Below are positions 8,804 to 16,647 of a DNA stretch of 64,000 nucleotides, piece by piece. This stretch comes from Paenibacillus beijingensis (GTDB lineage Bacteria > Bacillota > Bacilli > Paenibacillales > Paenibacillaceae). The stretch covers positions 3,003,501 to 3,067,500 of the forward strand of contig NZ_CP011058.1 of the NCBI RefSeq assembly GCF_000961095.1. The letters run 5' to 3'. The notes beneath the pieces were generated by a model. It had not been told where the DNA came from. It was given only the letters and a program-made list of their open reading frames with translations, and did not search any database. The stretch's first letter is position 1. Each line of letters begins with the position of its first letter. The translations under genes and the position numbers were made by a program.

Positions 8804-9598
8804 TTGTTTGCCGCTGAACGAAGAAATAAAATTATAAACATGTTGTTGGAGCAGGGATATGTGCTGGTAACCGATCTCAGCAAAGCCTTTAACGTTTCGG
8901 AAGAGACCATCAGACGCGATCTGGATAAAATGGAGAAAGAAAATCTGCTTACCCGCACGCACGGAGGGGCGTTTATCGAGGAAGGCATCACGTCCGACAT
9001 TCCGGTCGGCATTCGGGAGCGCGCTTATCTTCAAGGAAAGGACTGGATCGGTGAGAAGGTCGTCGGCCTAATCAACAGCGGGGATACGCTGATGCTGGAT
9101 TCCAGTACAACTTCTCTGCATATCGCCAAGAAAATCAAAAACAAAAAAAACTTGACGGTCATTACGAACTCCTTCAAAGCGCAGATGGAGCTATCTTCTG
9201 CCGAAGGAATTAAAATCATATCAACGGGCGGCATTTTGCGCCAGCACTCGTTGTCATACGTCGGGCATGCGGCCACGCGGGAACTGTCCAACTATTTTGC
9301 AGATACGGCTATCATTTCATGCTCGGGGATTCATCTGGATAAAGGAATTTCGGATTCGAACGAATATGAAGCCGAAATGCGCAAAATTATGCTGAAAAAC
9401 GCGGAGTATAAAATATTGGCGGTCGATACTACCAAACTGAACAAGCTCGGTTTCATGTTCATAGCCGATTTTCCGGCTATCAACAAGGTCGTGGTGGACA
9501 AAAAGCTGCCCGCCGACTGGGTTCAGTTATTTGAACGGCTCAATATTGAGTTCGATGATCGGGAGATGCCGTCAGCGGGCTTGGAGACAACCGTATAA
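8804..9598 (+). CDS. DeoR-family transcriptional regulator
   Basis: Sugar-phosphate-sensing repressor, 264 residues. Residues 5-58 form the DeoR winged helix (AERRNKIINMLLEQG...VTDLSKAFNVSEETIRRDLDKM); the rest is the DeoR sensor domain (GDTLMLDSSTTSLHIA, ISTGGILRQHSLSYVG). I choose TTG 8804, which has GGTGGGA seven bases upstream and gives the family start LFAAERR. The in-frame ATG 8780 would lie only three bases from the predicted transcript start with no leader room for its ribosome site. It follows the nucleoside importer on the same strand, so control of that operon by a (deoxy)ribose phosphate is the natural guess. Confidence 0.9.
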   Translation: MFAAERRNKIINMLLEQGYVLVTDLSKAFNVSEETIRRDLDKMEKENLLTRTHGGAFIEEGITSDIPVGIRERAYLQGKDWIGEKVVGLINSGDTLMLDSSTTSLHIAKKIKNKKNLTVITNSFKAQMELSSAEGIKIISTGGILRQHSLSYVGHAATRELSNYFADTAIISCSGIHLDKGISDSNEYEAEMRKIMLKNAEYKILAVDTTKLNKLGFMFIADFPAINKVVVDKKLPADWVQLFERLNIEFDDREMPSAGLETTV

Positions 9599-9609
9599 TT
9601 CACAAGGAG

Positions 9610-9648
9610 GCTGCCCCAAGGTTATTGGCCTTGAGGGCGGCTTTTCTT
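9610..9648 (+). terminator. Rho-independent terminator after the DeoR gene
   Basis: GCTGCCCCAAGG pairs with CCTTGAGGGCGGC (one bulge, one G-T pair) and is followed by TTTTCTT. It closes the left-hand block before the converging regulator gene. Confidence 0.75.
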
Positions 9649-9703
9649 GTCATTACAGCCCCAAACGATCATCGCATGCCGAAGCTCAGGCAATGATGTC
9701 ATT

Positions 9704-11329
9704 TCAGGTCCGCCGGGCAGAAAGATGCTGCTCCTGATATTCCCCCGGCGGAAGGCCGAAATGCTGCTTGAACACGTGCGAAAAATGCTTCACGCCGACG
9801 TAGCCGACCTTCTCGGCGACGTCGTACACCTTCTCGGGCGGCGAGGCCTGCAGCAGCTTGGCGGCCTGCTCCATGCGGATGCGCGTCAAAAATTTGACAT
9901 ACGTTTCTCCGACCGTGCGGTGGAACGTGTTGCTTAAATAGCCCTGCGACACGCCGAGCTTGTCGGCGAGCAGCGCGAGGCTAAGCGGCTCGGCGTAATG
10001 GGCGTAAATATAGGCTTTGGCGCGGTTGCCGATATCGGTTTCGTCGAGCGCCTCCGGCTTCGCTTGCCCGGCGGAGAAGGATGCCGCGATATCGCGGAAG
10101 ACCGCCAGCACGGACTCGGCCTCCCAGGAAGCCCGCTGCTCCTGGAAAACCCGCTGCAGCCGCCGGCAAGCCTTGTTCATGCGCTGTCCGTACAGCTCCC
10201 GCTTGCCGGCGGCGATGCTTTTGGTCAGATGAATGCCGAACGTGACGACTTCATTGGACGTAAAGAGCCTCATCTGATCGATATACGACCCCAGCGCAAT
10301 CGCTGCGGCCGTCTCATTCCGGTTGAAGAGAGCATGCCGGATTTCCGCCGCCGCTTGATCAATCGCTTTCAGCCGGCCGGCCAGACTGCCGGCTTCCCGC
10401 TGTCCGAACAGAGCGGGCTGCCCGGTCAGAAGGCGGCATTGAAGGTTCCGGGCCGCTGCCGCATATGAAGTGTGGAGATGAAAGAGCTCGCTCTCCAGCG
10501 AGCCTAACCCGCCGGAGACGGCAATGCCCGTACTCACCGCCATCGCGTCCGCCACCCGGCGGTAAAGCTCGGTGCACCGCTGTAAAATTTGGGCTTCGTC
10601 ATCCCCGGTAACGAGTACACTCGTCAGCTGTTCCTCGTCCAAAAATACGTTGCCGAACGCATCCTCCTCGGCTATTTCCGCGGCGGCCTGCTGCAAAATA
10701 AAGCGGAAAATCGGAAAATCGCCGCACGGGACGCCCCGTTCGATCAGACTCTGCTCGTCGAGATCCAGCAGCATAATCATGCCTTCGGTTTCGATCAGCT
10801 GCACCTTCAGCCGATATATAAGCGGGTAGAGCGTCTTGATCTCAACACCGCTGTCGCTGATGACCGCCTTCAAAAATTGCTTGATTACTTGCGCCCGGCT
10901 TTCCTTCGATATGCTGTTTTCGGTATAAAATGCCAGACTTTCACGGTTCCGGAGCTCCAGCAGCGATGTAACCGAATGGATCGCTTCCATCAGTTCTTCC
11001 TTGACGACCGGCTTCAGCAGGTAATTGCAGACGCCGCTGCGAAGTGCTTCCTGGGCCAGCGCGAATTCGTCATAGCCGGAGAGAATGACCATTTGCGGCG
11101 GGGCTTCCATCCGGTGAATGAGCCGGCTCAGCTCGATGCCGTTCATGACCGGCATTTTAATATCGGAGATGACGAGGTCGATCCGGCACTCCTGCAGCTT
11201 TTCCCATGCTTCCTGACCGTCCATCGCTTCCGCGGCGATCTTCCACTCGGGGTGATGCTGCCTGAAATGAGCGCGCAGAAATTCCCGCACGAGCGGCTCG
11301 TCGTCGACAAGCATAACGTTAAACATCAT
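9704..11329 (-). CDS. YesN-type response regulator with AraC output domain
   Basis: Two-component response regulator, 541 residues. The N-terminal receiver domain (1-120) has LVDDEP and the phosphoacceptor Asp56 in DLVISDIKMP. A central linker of about 300 residues follows. The C-terminal AraC helix-turn-helix pair (about 440-540) is visible as LALLADKLGVSQGYLSNTFHR and VYDVAEKVGYVGVKHFSHVFK. The start follows GGAGGAGC. It overlaps the kinase gene by 11 bases. The pair is divergent from the sugar importer at 13373, the usual layout for YesMN control of a carbohydrate locus. Confidence 0.94.
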   Translation of the reverse strand: MMFNVMLVDDEPLVREFLRAHFRQHHPEWKIAAEAMDGQEAWEKLQECRIDLVISDIKMPVMNGIELSRLIHRMEAPPQMVILSGYDEFALAQEALRSGVCNYLLKPVVKEELMEAIHSVTSLLELRNRESLAFYTENSISKESRAQVIKQFLKAVISDSGVEIKTLYPLIYRLKVQLIETEGMIMLLDLDEQSLIERGVPCGDFPIFRFILQQAAAEIAEEDAFGNVFLDEEQLTSVLVTGDDEAQILQRCTELYRRVADAMAVSTGIAVSGGLGSLESELFHLHTSYAAAARNLQCRLLTGQPALFGQREAGSLAGRLKAIDQAAAEIRHALFNRNETAAAIALGSYIDQMRLFTSNEVVTFGIHLTKSIAAGKRELYGQRMNKACRRLQRVFQEQRASWEAESVLAVFRDIAASFSAGQAKPEALDETDIGNRAKAYIYAHYAEPLSLALLADKLGVSQGYLSNTFHRTVGETYVKFLTRIRMEQAAKLLQASPPEKVYDVAEKVGYVGVKHFSHVFKQHFGLPPGEYQEQHLSARRT

Positions 11330-13211
11330 AGCTCCTCCATTCCCGGCCTGGTTTCGGCAGCGCTACGGTGACGGCGGTTCCTTCATGCAGCGTGCTGTCC
11401 ACCGTCAATCCATACCCGGCGCCGTATTTCAGCTTGATCCGCTTATTCACATTGAGCAGTCCGATCCCGGTTCCAGACCGGCTCGGCTCGTGGGCGGCGG
11501 GATGCTCCGCCGCATGCTCCGCCGGATGCCCGGCCTCATGTGCGGCCGGATGCTCGGCATCCTCGCTGAGCGCAAGCTTATGCCGCACCCGCTCCAGCGT
11601 CTCTTCGTCCATCCCGATGCCGGTATCTTCAATCACGAACAGAAGCTTGCTGTCGGTCTCGCGGCTTGCGATCCTCACAGTCGTTTTCCCGCGCTTTGTT
11701 TCGCAGCCGTGAATGACAGCGTTCTCAACAATCGGCTGGAACAGCAGCGCCGGAACATTTACCTGGGAAAGGGACGGATCGATATCGATCTCATAGTCGA
11801 GGCGCCCTTCGTAACGGCCGCTTTGAATGCTCAAATACGCGCGCAGCAGTTCGATTTCCCGCTGCAGCGTAATGTCCTTGTCCGATCTCGTCATGCTGCG
11901 CAGAATGCTGCTCAGCTGCTGGATATGGCCGATCGATTTGTCCGTCTTGCCCATCTGCATCTGCAGCGAAATCATATTGAGCGTATTGAAAATAAAGTGG
12001 GGCTTGATCTGGCTGTGCAGCGCCAGCACCTGCGCTTCTTTTTGCAGCAGCTCCGTTTCATACACCTGCTTCACCAGCTGCGTATTCTCCTCAAGCATCG
12101 TGCGGATTCTCGACACCAGCGCGTTGAAGGAGAGGCCCAAATAGCCGACCTCGTCGCCCCGCTTGTCGGGAAAGCGGACGTTCAAATCGCCGCGTTCGAC
12201 CGTGCGCATCAACCGGACGACATTTAACAGCGGCCGCAAAAATTTTTGCAAAAACCACCATAAAACGCAGAAGGCGAGCGCCGCGCACGCAAGGGCCATC
12301 CATAAGCCGAAGTTGCGCGTTTTCGTCGCTTTCGCGTTTAATTCCGTGAGCGAATTGACCGCGACAATCGTCCAGTCGGACCGGGGCAGCAGCGTCGAAT
12401 TGAGCAAATAGGGCTCGCCGTTGTAATCCACTTTCAGCGTCTTTTGGCCGCTTTGCTGTATGCTCCGGTAAAAGTGAACCGCTTCCAATTTTCCGGTGCT
12501 TCCATAAATGACCGTTTCTTTGTTGTCGATAATGAACAAACCGCCATATGCGCCCATGTTGACCTTGCGGACGATGTTTTCGATGCCGGTATAGTTCGCG
12601 TCCACCTTGATGACGCCAAGCACTTTGTCGCTGTTGCGCGTGCTCCGCAGCTGCCTGACGATCGAGAACACTTTTGGCCCCCGGTTATTGACCATCTGCT
12701 GCATATGGGCCGGAACAAAAATAGGCTCAGGCGAGACAAGAGCCTGCTTATACCAGCCGAACTGCTTAAATAGGCCGCTGTCGTCGATGTCGACCTGAAT
12801 GCGTCCCGAGGAGTAAATCGTGTTCGTTATAATAAAGACGCGGTTAATATCGCCGCGCGGATAAATCATCATCTGATCGAGAAATTCCTCGATCAGGCGG
12901 CGCTTCTGCAGCCGGGAAAGGGCGGAGCCGCCGTCTTCGTCTTCCAGCGCCTCCATAACGAAGTCGTTCATATACAGGGCGAGGGAAAGGCGGTTCAAGT
13001 CGTCCAGATAGGTGTCGATATTATAGGAAACCTGGCCGATAATCTGCTGCACGCTGTCCGAGGATTGGGATTCGAAATCCTCCGTATATTTGGTGTACGA
13101 AATAAAGGTTACCGAATAGAGCGATCCGAGTATAAAGACGGCGGCAAAAACAAGCAGCTTCGGTTTCAGCCTCCAGTCGCGGTACTTTTTCCAGCGGAGC
13201 ACGATCATCAC
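11319..13211 (-). CDS. YesM-type sensor histidine kinase with an unusual His/Ala-rich insert
   Basis: Membrane sensor kinase, 630 residues. It has a transmembrane segment near residues 18-38, an extracytoplasmic sensor domain, a second segment near 290-312 (LWMALACAALAFCVLWWF), HAMP, and the His_kinase domain with the phosphoacceptor region ALHSQIKPHFIFNTLNMIS. The ATPase domain has DTGIGMD and GTGIGLLNVNKRI. Between those last two boxes, in the ATP lid, sits an insert of about 24 residues built from four-residue units such as HPAA, HEAG, HPAE and HAAE. Possible starts are GTG 13211 and ATG 13208, just after GGAAGG. The ligand is presumably a gluco-oligosaccharide. Confidence 0.92.
   Translation of the reverse strand: MMIVLRWKKYRDWRLKPKLLVFAAVFILGSLYSVTFISYTKYTEDFESQSSDSVQQIIGQVSYNIDTYLDDLNRLSLALYMNDFVMEALEDEDGGSALSRLQKRRLIEEFLDQMMIYPRGDINRVFIITNTIYSSGRIQVDIDDSGLFKQFGWYKQALVSPEPIFVPAHMQQMVNNRGPKVFSIVRQLRSTRNSDKVLGVIKVDANYTGIENIVRKVNMGAYGGLFIIDNKETVIYGSTGKLEAVHFYRSIQQSGQKTLKVDYNGEPYLLNSTLLPRSDWTIVAVNSLTELNAKATKTRNFGLWMALACAALAFCVLWWFLQKFLRPLLNVVRLMRTVERGDLNVRFPDKRGDEVGYLGLSFNALVSRIRTMLEENTQLVKQVYETELLQKEAQVLALHSQIKPHFIFNTLNMISLQMQMGKTDKSIGHIQQLSSILRSMTRSDKDITLQREIELLRAYLSIQSGRYEGRLDYEIDIDPSLSQVNVPALLFQPIVENAVIHGCETKRGKTTVRIASRETDSKLLFVIEDTGIGMDEETLERVRHKLALSEDAEHPAAHEAGHPAEHAAEHPAAHEPSRSGTGIGLLNVNKRIKLKYGAGYGLTVDSTLHEGTAVTVALPKPGREWRSYDV
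11488..11559. repeat. Six 12-base tandem repeats inside the kinase ATP-lid coding region
   Basis: Degenerate units of GGATGCTCCGCC type (plus strand): 11488-11499, 11500-11511, 11512-11523, 11524-11535, 11536-11547 and 11548-11559. The unit is in frame (four residues), so length changes would not break the kinase. Confidence 0.85.
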
Positions 13212-13224
13212 CTTCCAGCTCCAG

Positions 13225-13238
13225 TTTAACCGCTTTCA
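13225..13238 (-). promoter_or_regulatory. cre-like CcpA site upstream of the kinase gene
   Basis: On the minus strand TGAAAGCGGTTAAA matches the catabolite-responsive element consensus TGWAANCGNTNWCA at 13 of 14 positions. It lies 14 bases upstream of the kinase start, so it would lie in the leader or overlap the promoter. Inference only. Confidence 0.45.
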
Positions 13239-13252
13239 TTGTCAGGGACAAT
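13238..13252. promoter_or_regulatory. Inverted repeat in the divergent regulatory region
   Basis: ATTGTC-AGG-GACAAT, a perfect six-base dyad between the two-component genes and the importer genes. It could be an operator, but AraC-type regulators usually bind direct repeats, so the role is open. Confidence 0.35.
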
Positions 13253-13372
13253 ACTTTTTCCCCTACCTGTAAAAAACATACCTTCACCTAAAAATTCCGG
13301 TATTTCGAGTTCGCCCGATAACAACTAAGATAAAGATGTACCGATCGGGTGACAAAAAAGGGAGGAAAAAAG

Positions 13373-14731
13373 ATGCGTATGAAAGCGGTTCCTTTTGCGC
13401 TTGGCTGCACGCTTGTTTTATCGCTGCTCGGGGGTTGCGGAAGTAGCGGGAACGGGTCGGACAAAGAAACGGGAAATACGGGGGCAACAGGCAATACGGA
13501 GGCGAACAGTCAGCAGCAGCAGACCGATGCGCCGAAAGAAACGGTGAAGCTGAAGTTTTTTACCGGAAAAGTCGAAACGGTAGACTTAATGAATGATCTG
13601 ATCAAAAAGTTCAACGCGGAAAATCCGGGCATTGTCGTCGAGCAGGAATATCAGAAGGATGCGAGCAGCGTCATCAAAGTCAAATTCGCCTCGGACGATG
13701 TGCCGGACATTACGACGGTCGTCGAGCAGGATTACATCGATCAGGGCAAATATTTGGACCTTTCGAACGAACCGTTCTGGTCAAGAGTGCTGCCGGCGAT
13801 CAAAGAGCTGTCGACCGACGTCAAAACCGGCAAGCAGTTCCGCGTGGCGACCAACGTCACGATGGCAGGCATTTTTTACAACAAAAAAATCTTTAACGAA
13901 CTGGGTTTAAAGGAAGCGCTTACTTGGGATGAATTCCAGTCGAACCTGCAGACGATCAAGGACAAAAAGCCCGACGTCGTGCCGATGTTTCTGGCCGGCC
14001 GGGACTCGTGGACGCTCGGGCATTTAATCGAATTTATGCCGCACGGCGTCATTAAGCAGAATCTGGGCGTGAACGGCTCGCGCCAGGCGTTTATCAATAA
14101 CGAATCGGATAAGCTTGCATTCGATGCCGAAGGCGGCTCGATCGACACGTTTGCGAAGCGGCTGCTTGACCTGAACAAAGCCGGACTGATCAATGCGGAC
14201 GCTTTGACGGCCACCTACGACAACCAGAAGGAAGCGTTCGCGACCGGCAAAGCGGCCGTGATCAGCCAAGGGATGTGGGTACTCGGCGACCTGCTGAAAA
14301 TCAACCCGGACATCGCAAATGACATCGGCTTCAGCCCGTTCCCGGCCATCATGGACGGAACGAAACCGGTCGTCTTGTCCGCAGACGATTCGCGGTATGC
14401 GATTACGTCGGCTTCCAAGCATCCGGAAGAAGCGAAGAAATTCCTTGAGTTCCTGTTCAAGCCGGAAAATCTGCAGGCGTACAGCGAATTCCTCAAGTCG
14501 CCGCCGGCCTTCACCGACGTCACCGCCAACTGGGGACCGCTGAAGGATCAGGCAAACGCGGCTTTGCAAACGGGCGTCAACATTCCGTTTACGGAGACGC
14601 CTTCCGGCTTCTCCGGCGACGATGCCGGCAAAATGGTGCAGGAGCTGCTCGCGGGCAAGTACACCTCCATTGAGTTTGCCAAGGCGTACCGCAAAGCATG
14701 GGACAAAGCGTGGAATGCCACGCATAAGTAG
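13373..14731 (+). CDS. Sugar-binding lipoprotein of an ABC importer (family 1 solute-binding protein)
   Basis: Extracytoplasmic oligosaccharide receptor, 452 residues. The signal peptide ends in the lipobox LGGC at about residue 22, followed by a Gly/Ser/Asn/Thr-rich linker. The body is typical SBP_bac_1 (KLKFFTGKVETVDLMNDLI...; YNKKIFNELGLKEALTWDEF; YAITSASKHPEEAKKFLEFLF). ATG 13373 follows GGGAGGAAAAAAG; GTG 13349 would precede the ribosome site. It is divergent from the YesMN pair and followed by two permeases and a cytoplasmic GH66 enzyme, so a linear or cyclic isomalto-oligosaccharide is the likely ligand. No ATPase gene is nearby; a shared MsmX-type ATPase is probably used. Confidence 0.93.
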   Translation: MRMKAVPFALGCTLVLSLLGGCGSSGNGSDKETGNTGATGNTEANSQQQQTDAPKETVKLKFFTGKVETVDLMNDLIKKFNAENPGIVVEQEYQKDASSVIKVKFASDDVPDITTVVEQDYIDQGKYLDLSNEPFWSRVLPAIKELSTDVKTGKQFRVATNVTMAGIFYNKKIFNELGLKEALTWDEFQSNLQTIKDKKPDVVPMFLAGRDSWTLGHLIEFMPHGVIKQNLGVNGSRQAFINNESDKLAFDAEGGSIDTFAKRLLDLNKAGLINADALTATYDNQKEAFATGKAAVISQGMWVLGDLLKINPDIANDIGFSPFPAIMDGTKPVVLSADDSRYAITSASKHPEEAKKFLEFLFKPENLQAYSEFLKSPPAFTDVTANWGPLKDQANAALQTGVNIPFTETPSGFSGDDAGKMVQELLAGKYTSIEFAKAYRKAWDKAWNATHK

Positions 14732-14936
14732 AGGAAGCGCAACCAGAATCAACGCAACTAGAGTCAACGCAAGCAGAGCAAGGCAAGTATAGTGAACGCA
14801 ACTAGAGAAAACGTATGTTGAGCTTAATCGGCAGGAGAATCGAAAAAGACATAAACGCCGCAAACCCGGTATGTCCGCCGGCAGGAACGAAAGACGGGCA
14901 TGCCGGAAAAGCGGCGCAGGATTGGAGGGAGAGGCT

Positions 14937-15812
14937 GTGCCACTTTTTCGCGCGGTATCGAATCGGTTGCACTATTTCATGGCGGTTCCGGCTATCGTGC
15001 TGTTCGCTTTATTTTTCATCTACCCGCTAACGCAAGGAATCGGGATCAGCCTGACGGATTCAAACGGCGTTACGCAGCCGAACTTTATCGGTTTGCAAAA
15101 CTTTCTGGATTTCTTTCACGACGACCGGGCGAAAACGGACATTTTCAACACCGTGTTTTTTGCGCTCGGAAGCGCTCCGCTGCTCAATTTGTTCGGCTTT
15201 TTGTATGCGCTTGTACTCGACCGTACGTTCAAAGGAAAAAGCGTCGTGCGCGCCCTCGTTTATTTGCCGGCCGTCATCAGCCCGCTCATTATGGGATACG
15301 TCTGGTACTTCATTTTGCAGCCGGGAAGAGGCTTTCTGTTTCACATCCTGGAAAGCATGGGTCTCAAAGGCGGCAACTGGCTGGCGGAAGCGAACTCGGC
15401 CATCGTTGTGCTTATCCTGGTCAATGTATGGCAGTTCGTCGGCATGACGATGATCATATACTTGGCGGGACTGCAGTCCATTCCGAAGGAGCTGTACGAG
15501 GCGGCCGAGATCGACGGGGCCGGTTCCGGCAAAAAGCTGCGTTATATCACGATTCCGATGCTCGTGCAATCGATCAAAATTAATGTCGTCACCAATATAA
15601 TCGGCTCGCTCTCGGTGTTTGAAATTATTATCGCGTTAACCGACGGCGGTCCGGGGTACAGCACCGAATCGCTGAGCATTTACATTTTGCGCATGCTGTA
15701 CGGCAGCTTCACCGGCTACTCGACGGCGGTCGCGATGATTCTGTTCGTCATGATCGTCATCCCCGTCTTTGTCTTTATGCGGTTTATCCGCAAGCAAGAG
15801 TTTGAAATGTAG
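14937..15812 (+). CDS. Sugar ABC importer permease, MalF/UgpA type
   Basis: Membrane permease of 291 residues with six hydrophobic segments. The binding-protein-dependent EAA loop is seen as ELYEAAEIDGAGSGKKLRYITIPML. GTG 14937 is preferred because GGAGGGAGAGG precedes it and the length then fits the family; the open frame runs back to ATG 14871 but adds an arginine-rich stretch with no membrane character. It works with the next permease and the receptor upstream. Confidence 0.92.
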   Translation: MPLFRAVSNRLHYFMAVPAIVLFALFFIYPLTQGIGISLTDSNGVTQPNFIGLQNFLDFFHDDRAKTDIFNTVFFALGSAPLLNLFGFLYALVLDRTFKGKSVVRALVYLPAVISPLIMGYVWYFILQPGRGFLFHILESMGLKGGNWLAEANSAIVVLILVNVWQFVGMTMIIYLAGLQSIPKELYEAAEIDGAGSGKKLRYITIPMLVQSIKINVVTNIIGSLSVFEIIIALTDGGPGYSTESLSIYILRMLYGSFTGYSTAVAMILFVMIVIPVFVFMRFIRKQEFEM

Positions 15813-15825
15813 GAGGCGCCTTCAC

Positions 15826-16647
15826 ATGAAATCGACCCGCAATTTATGGATCTATGCACCCGTTGCCGTGATGGCGCTGCTGTCCCTGATTCCTTTTTAT
15901 ATCCTGCTTTACCTGTCGCTCAACACCCCGTCGCGGACGATGTTCGACGGCGTGCTGATGCTTCCCGATTTTCATTTCGCCAACTATGTCGAAGCTTGGA
16001 AGTCGTCGAAAATCGGCACGGCGACGGTCAACTCGCTCATTATAACGGTCGGCGGGGTCGCCATCATCGTCGCGGCGTCGAGCATGGCGGGGTATGCGAT
16101 CGCGCGCTATTCGAACAAGTTTCACGCCGTGCTGTTCAACACGCTGCTGATCTGCATGATGATTCCGGCCATCATCATTACGGTGCCGCTCTACTCGCTG
16201 ATGAAATCGATCGGCGGCATCAATACGCATTGGGCGATGATTTTGCTGATGGCGTCCAACGGCCTGCCGTTTGCCGTCTTTCTATACACCGGCTTTATTA
16301 AAGGGCTGCCGCGCGAAGTTGAGGAGTCGGCCATAATCGACGGCTGTACGCCGTTCACGGCGTTTTGGCGGGTGACGTTTCACTTTTTGCGACCGGTGAC
16401 GGCGGCTGTGGTCATTTTGCAAGGATTGGCGGTATGGAACAATTACGGCCAGGCCGTCTTTTTTTTGCAAAGGGAGTCGATGCGGACCATTCCTTTGGCG
16501 GTTTCGATGTTTTTTCAACAGTATGGCGCGCAGTGGAACTTAATGGCGGCGGCGTCCGTCATCGGGCTTGCGCCGGCGGTGGCCGCGTTTCTCTTGTTCC
16601 AAAAATATTTTATAAAAGGGATAACTGCAGGGGCAGTTAAAGGGTGA
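15826..16647 (+). CDS. Sugar ABC importer permease, MalG/UgpE type
   Basis: Second permease, 273 residues with six hydrophobic segments. The EAA loop is PREVEESAIIDGCTPFTAFWRVTFHFL and the ending GITAGAVKG is typical of the family. ATG 15826 has AGGAGG at 15811-15816. The stop codon overlaps the start of the GH66 gene (TGATG), which couples import to the cytoplasmic enzyme. Confidence 0.93.
   Translation: MKSTRNLWIYAPVAVMALLSLIPFYILLYLSLNTPSRTMFDGVLMLPDFHFANYVEAWKSSKIGTATVNSLIITVGGVAIIVAASSMAGYAIARYSNKFHAVLFNTLLICMMIPAIIITVPLYSLMKSIGGINTHWAMILLMASNGLPFAVFLYTGFIKGLPREVEESAIIDGCTPFTAFWRVTFHFLRPVTAAVVILQGLAVWNNYGQAVFFLQRESMRTIPLAVSMFFQQYGAQWNLMAAASVIGLAPAVAAFLLFQKYFIKGITAGAVKG

Noticed and set aside
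14732..14820. AACGCAACTAGAG-like short repeats between receptor and permease genes
   Set aside because: Irregular and short; treated as spacer sequence without support for a function.
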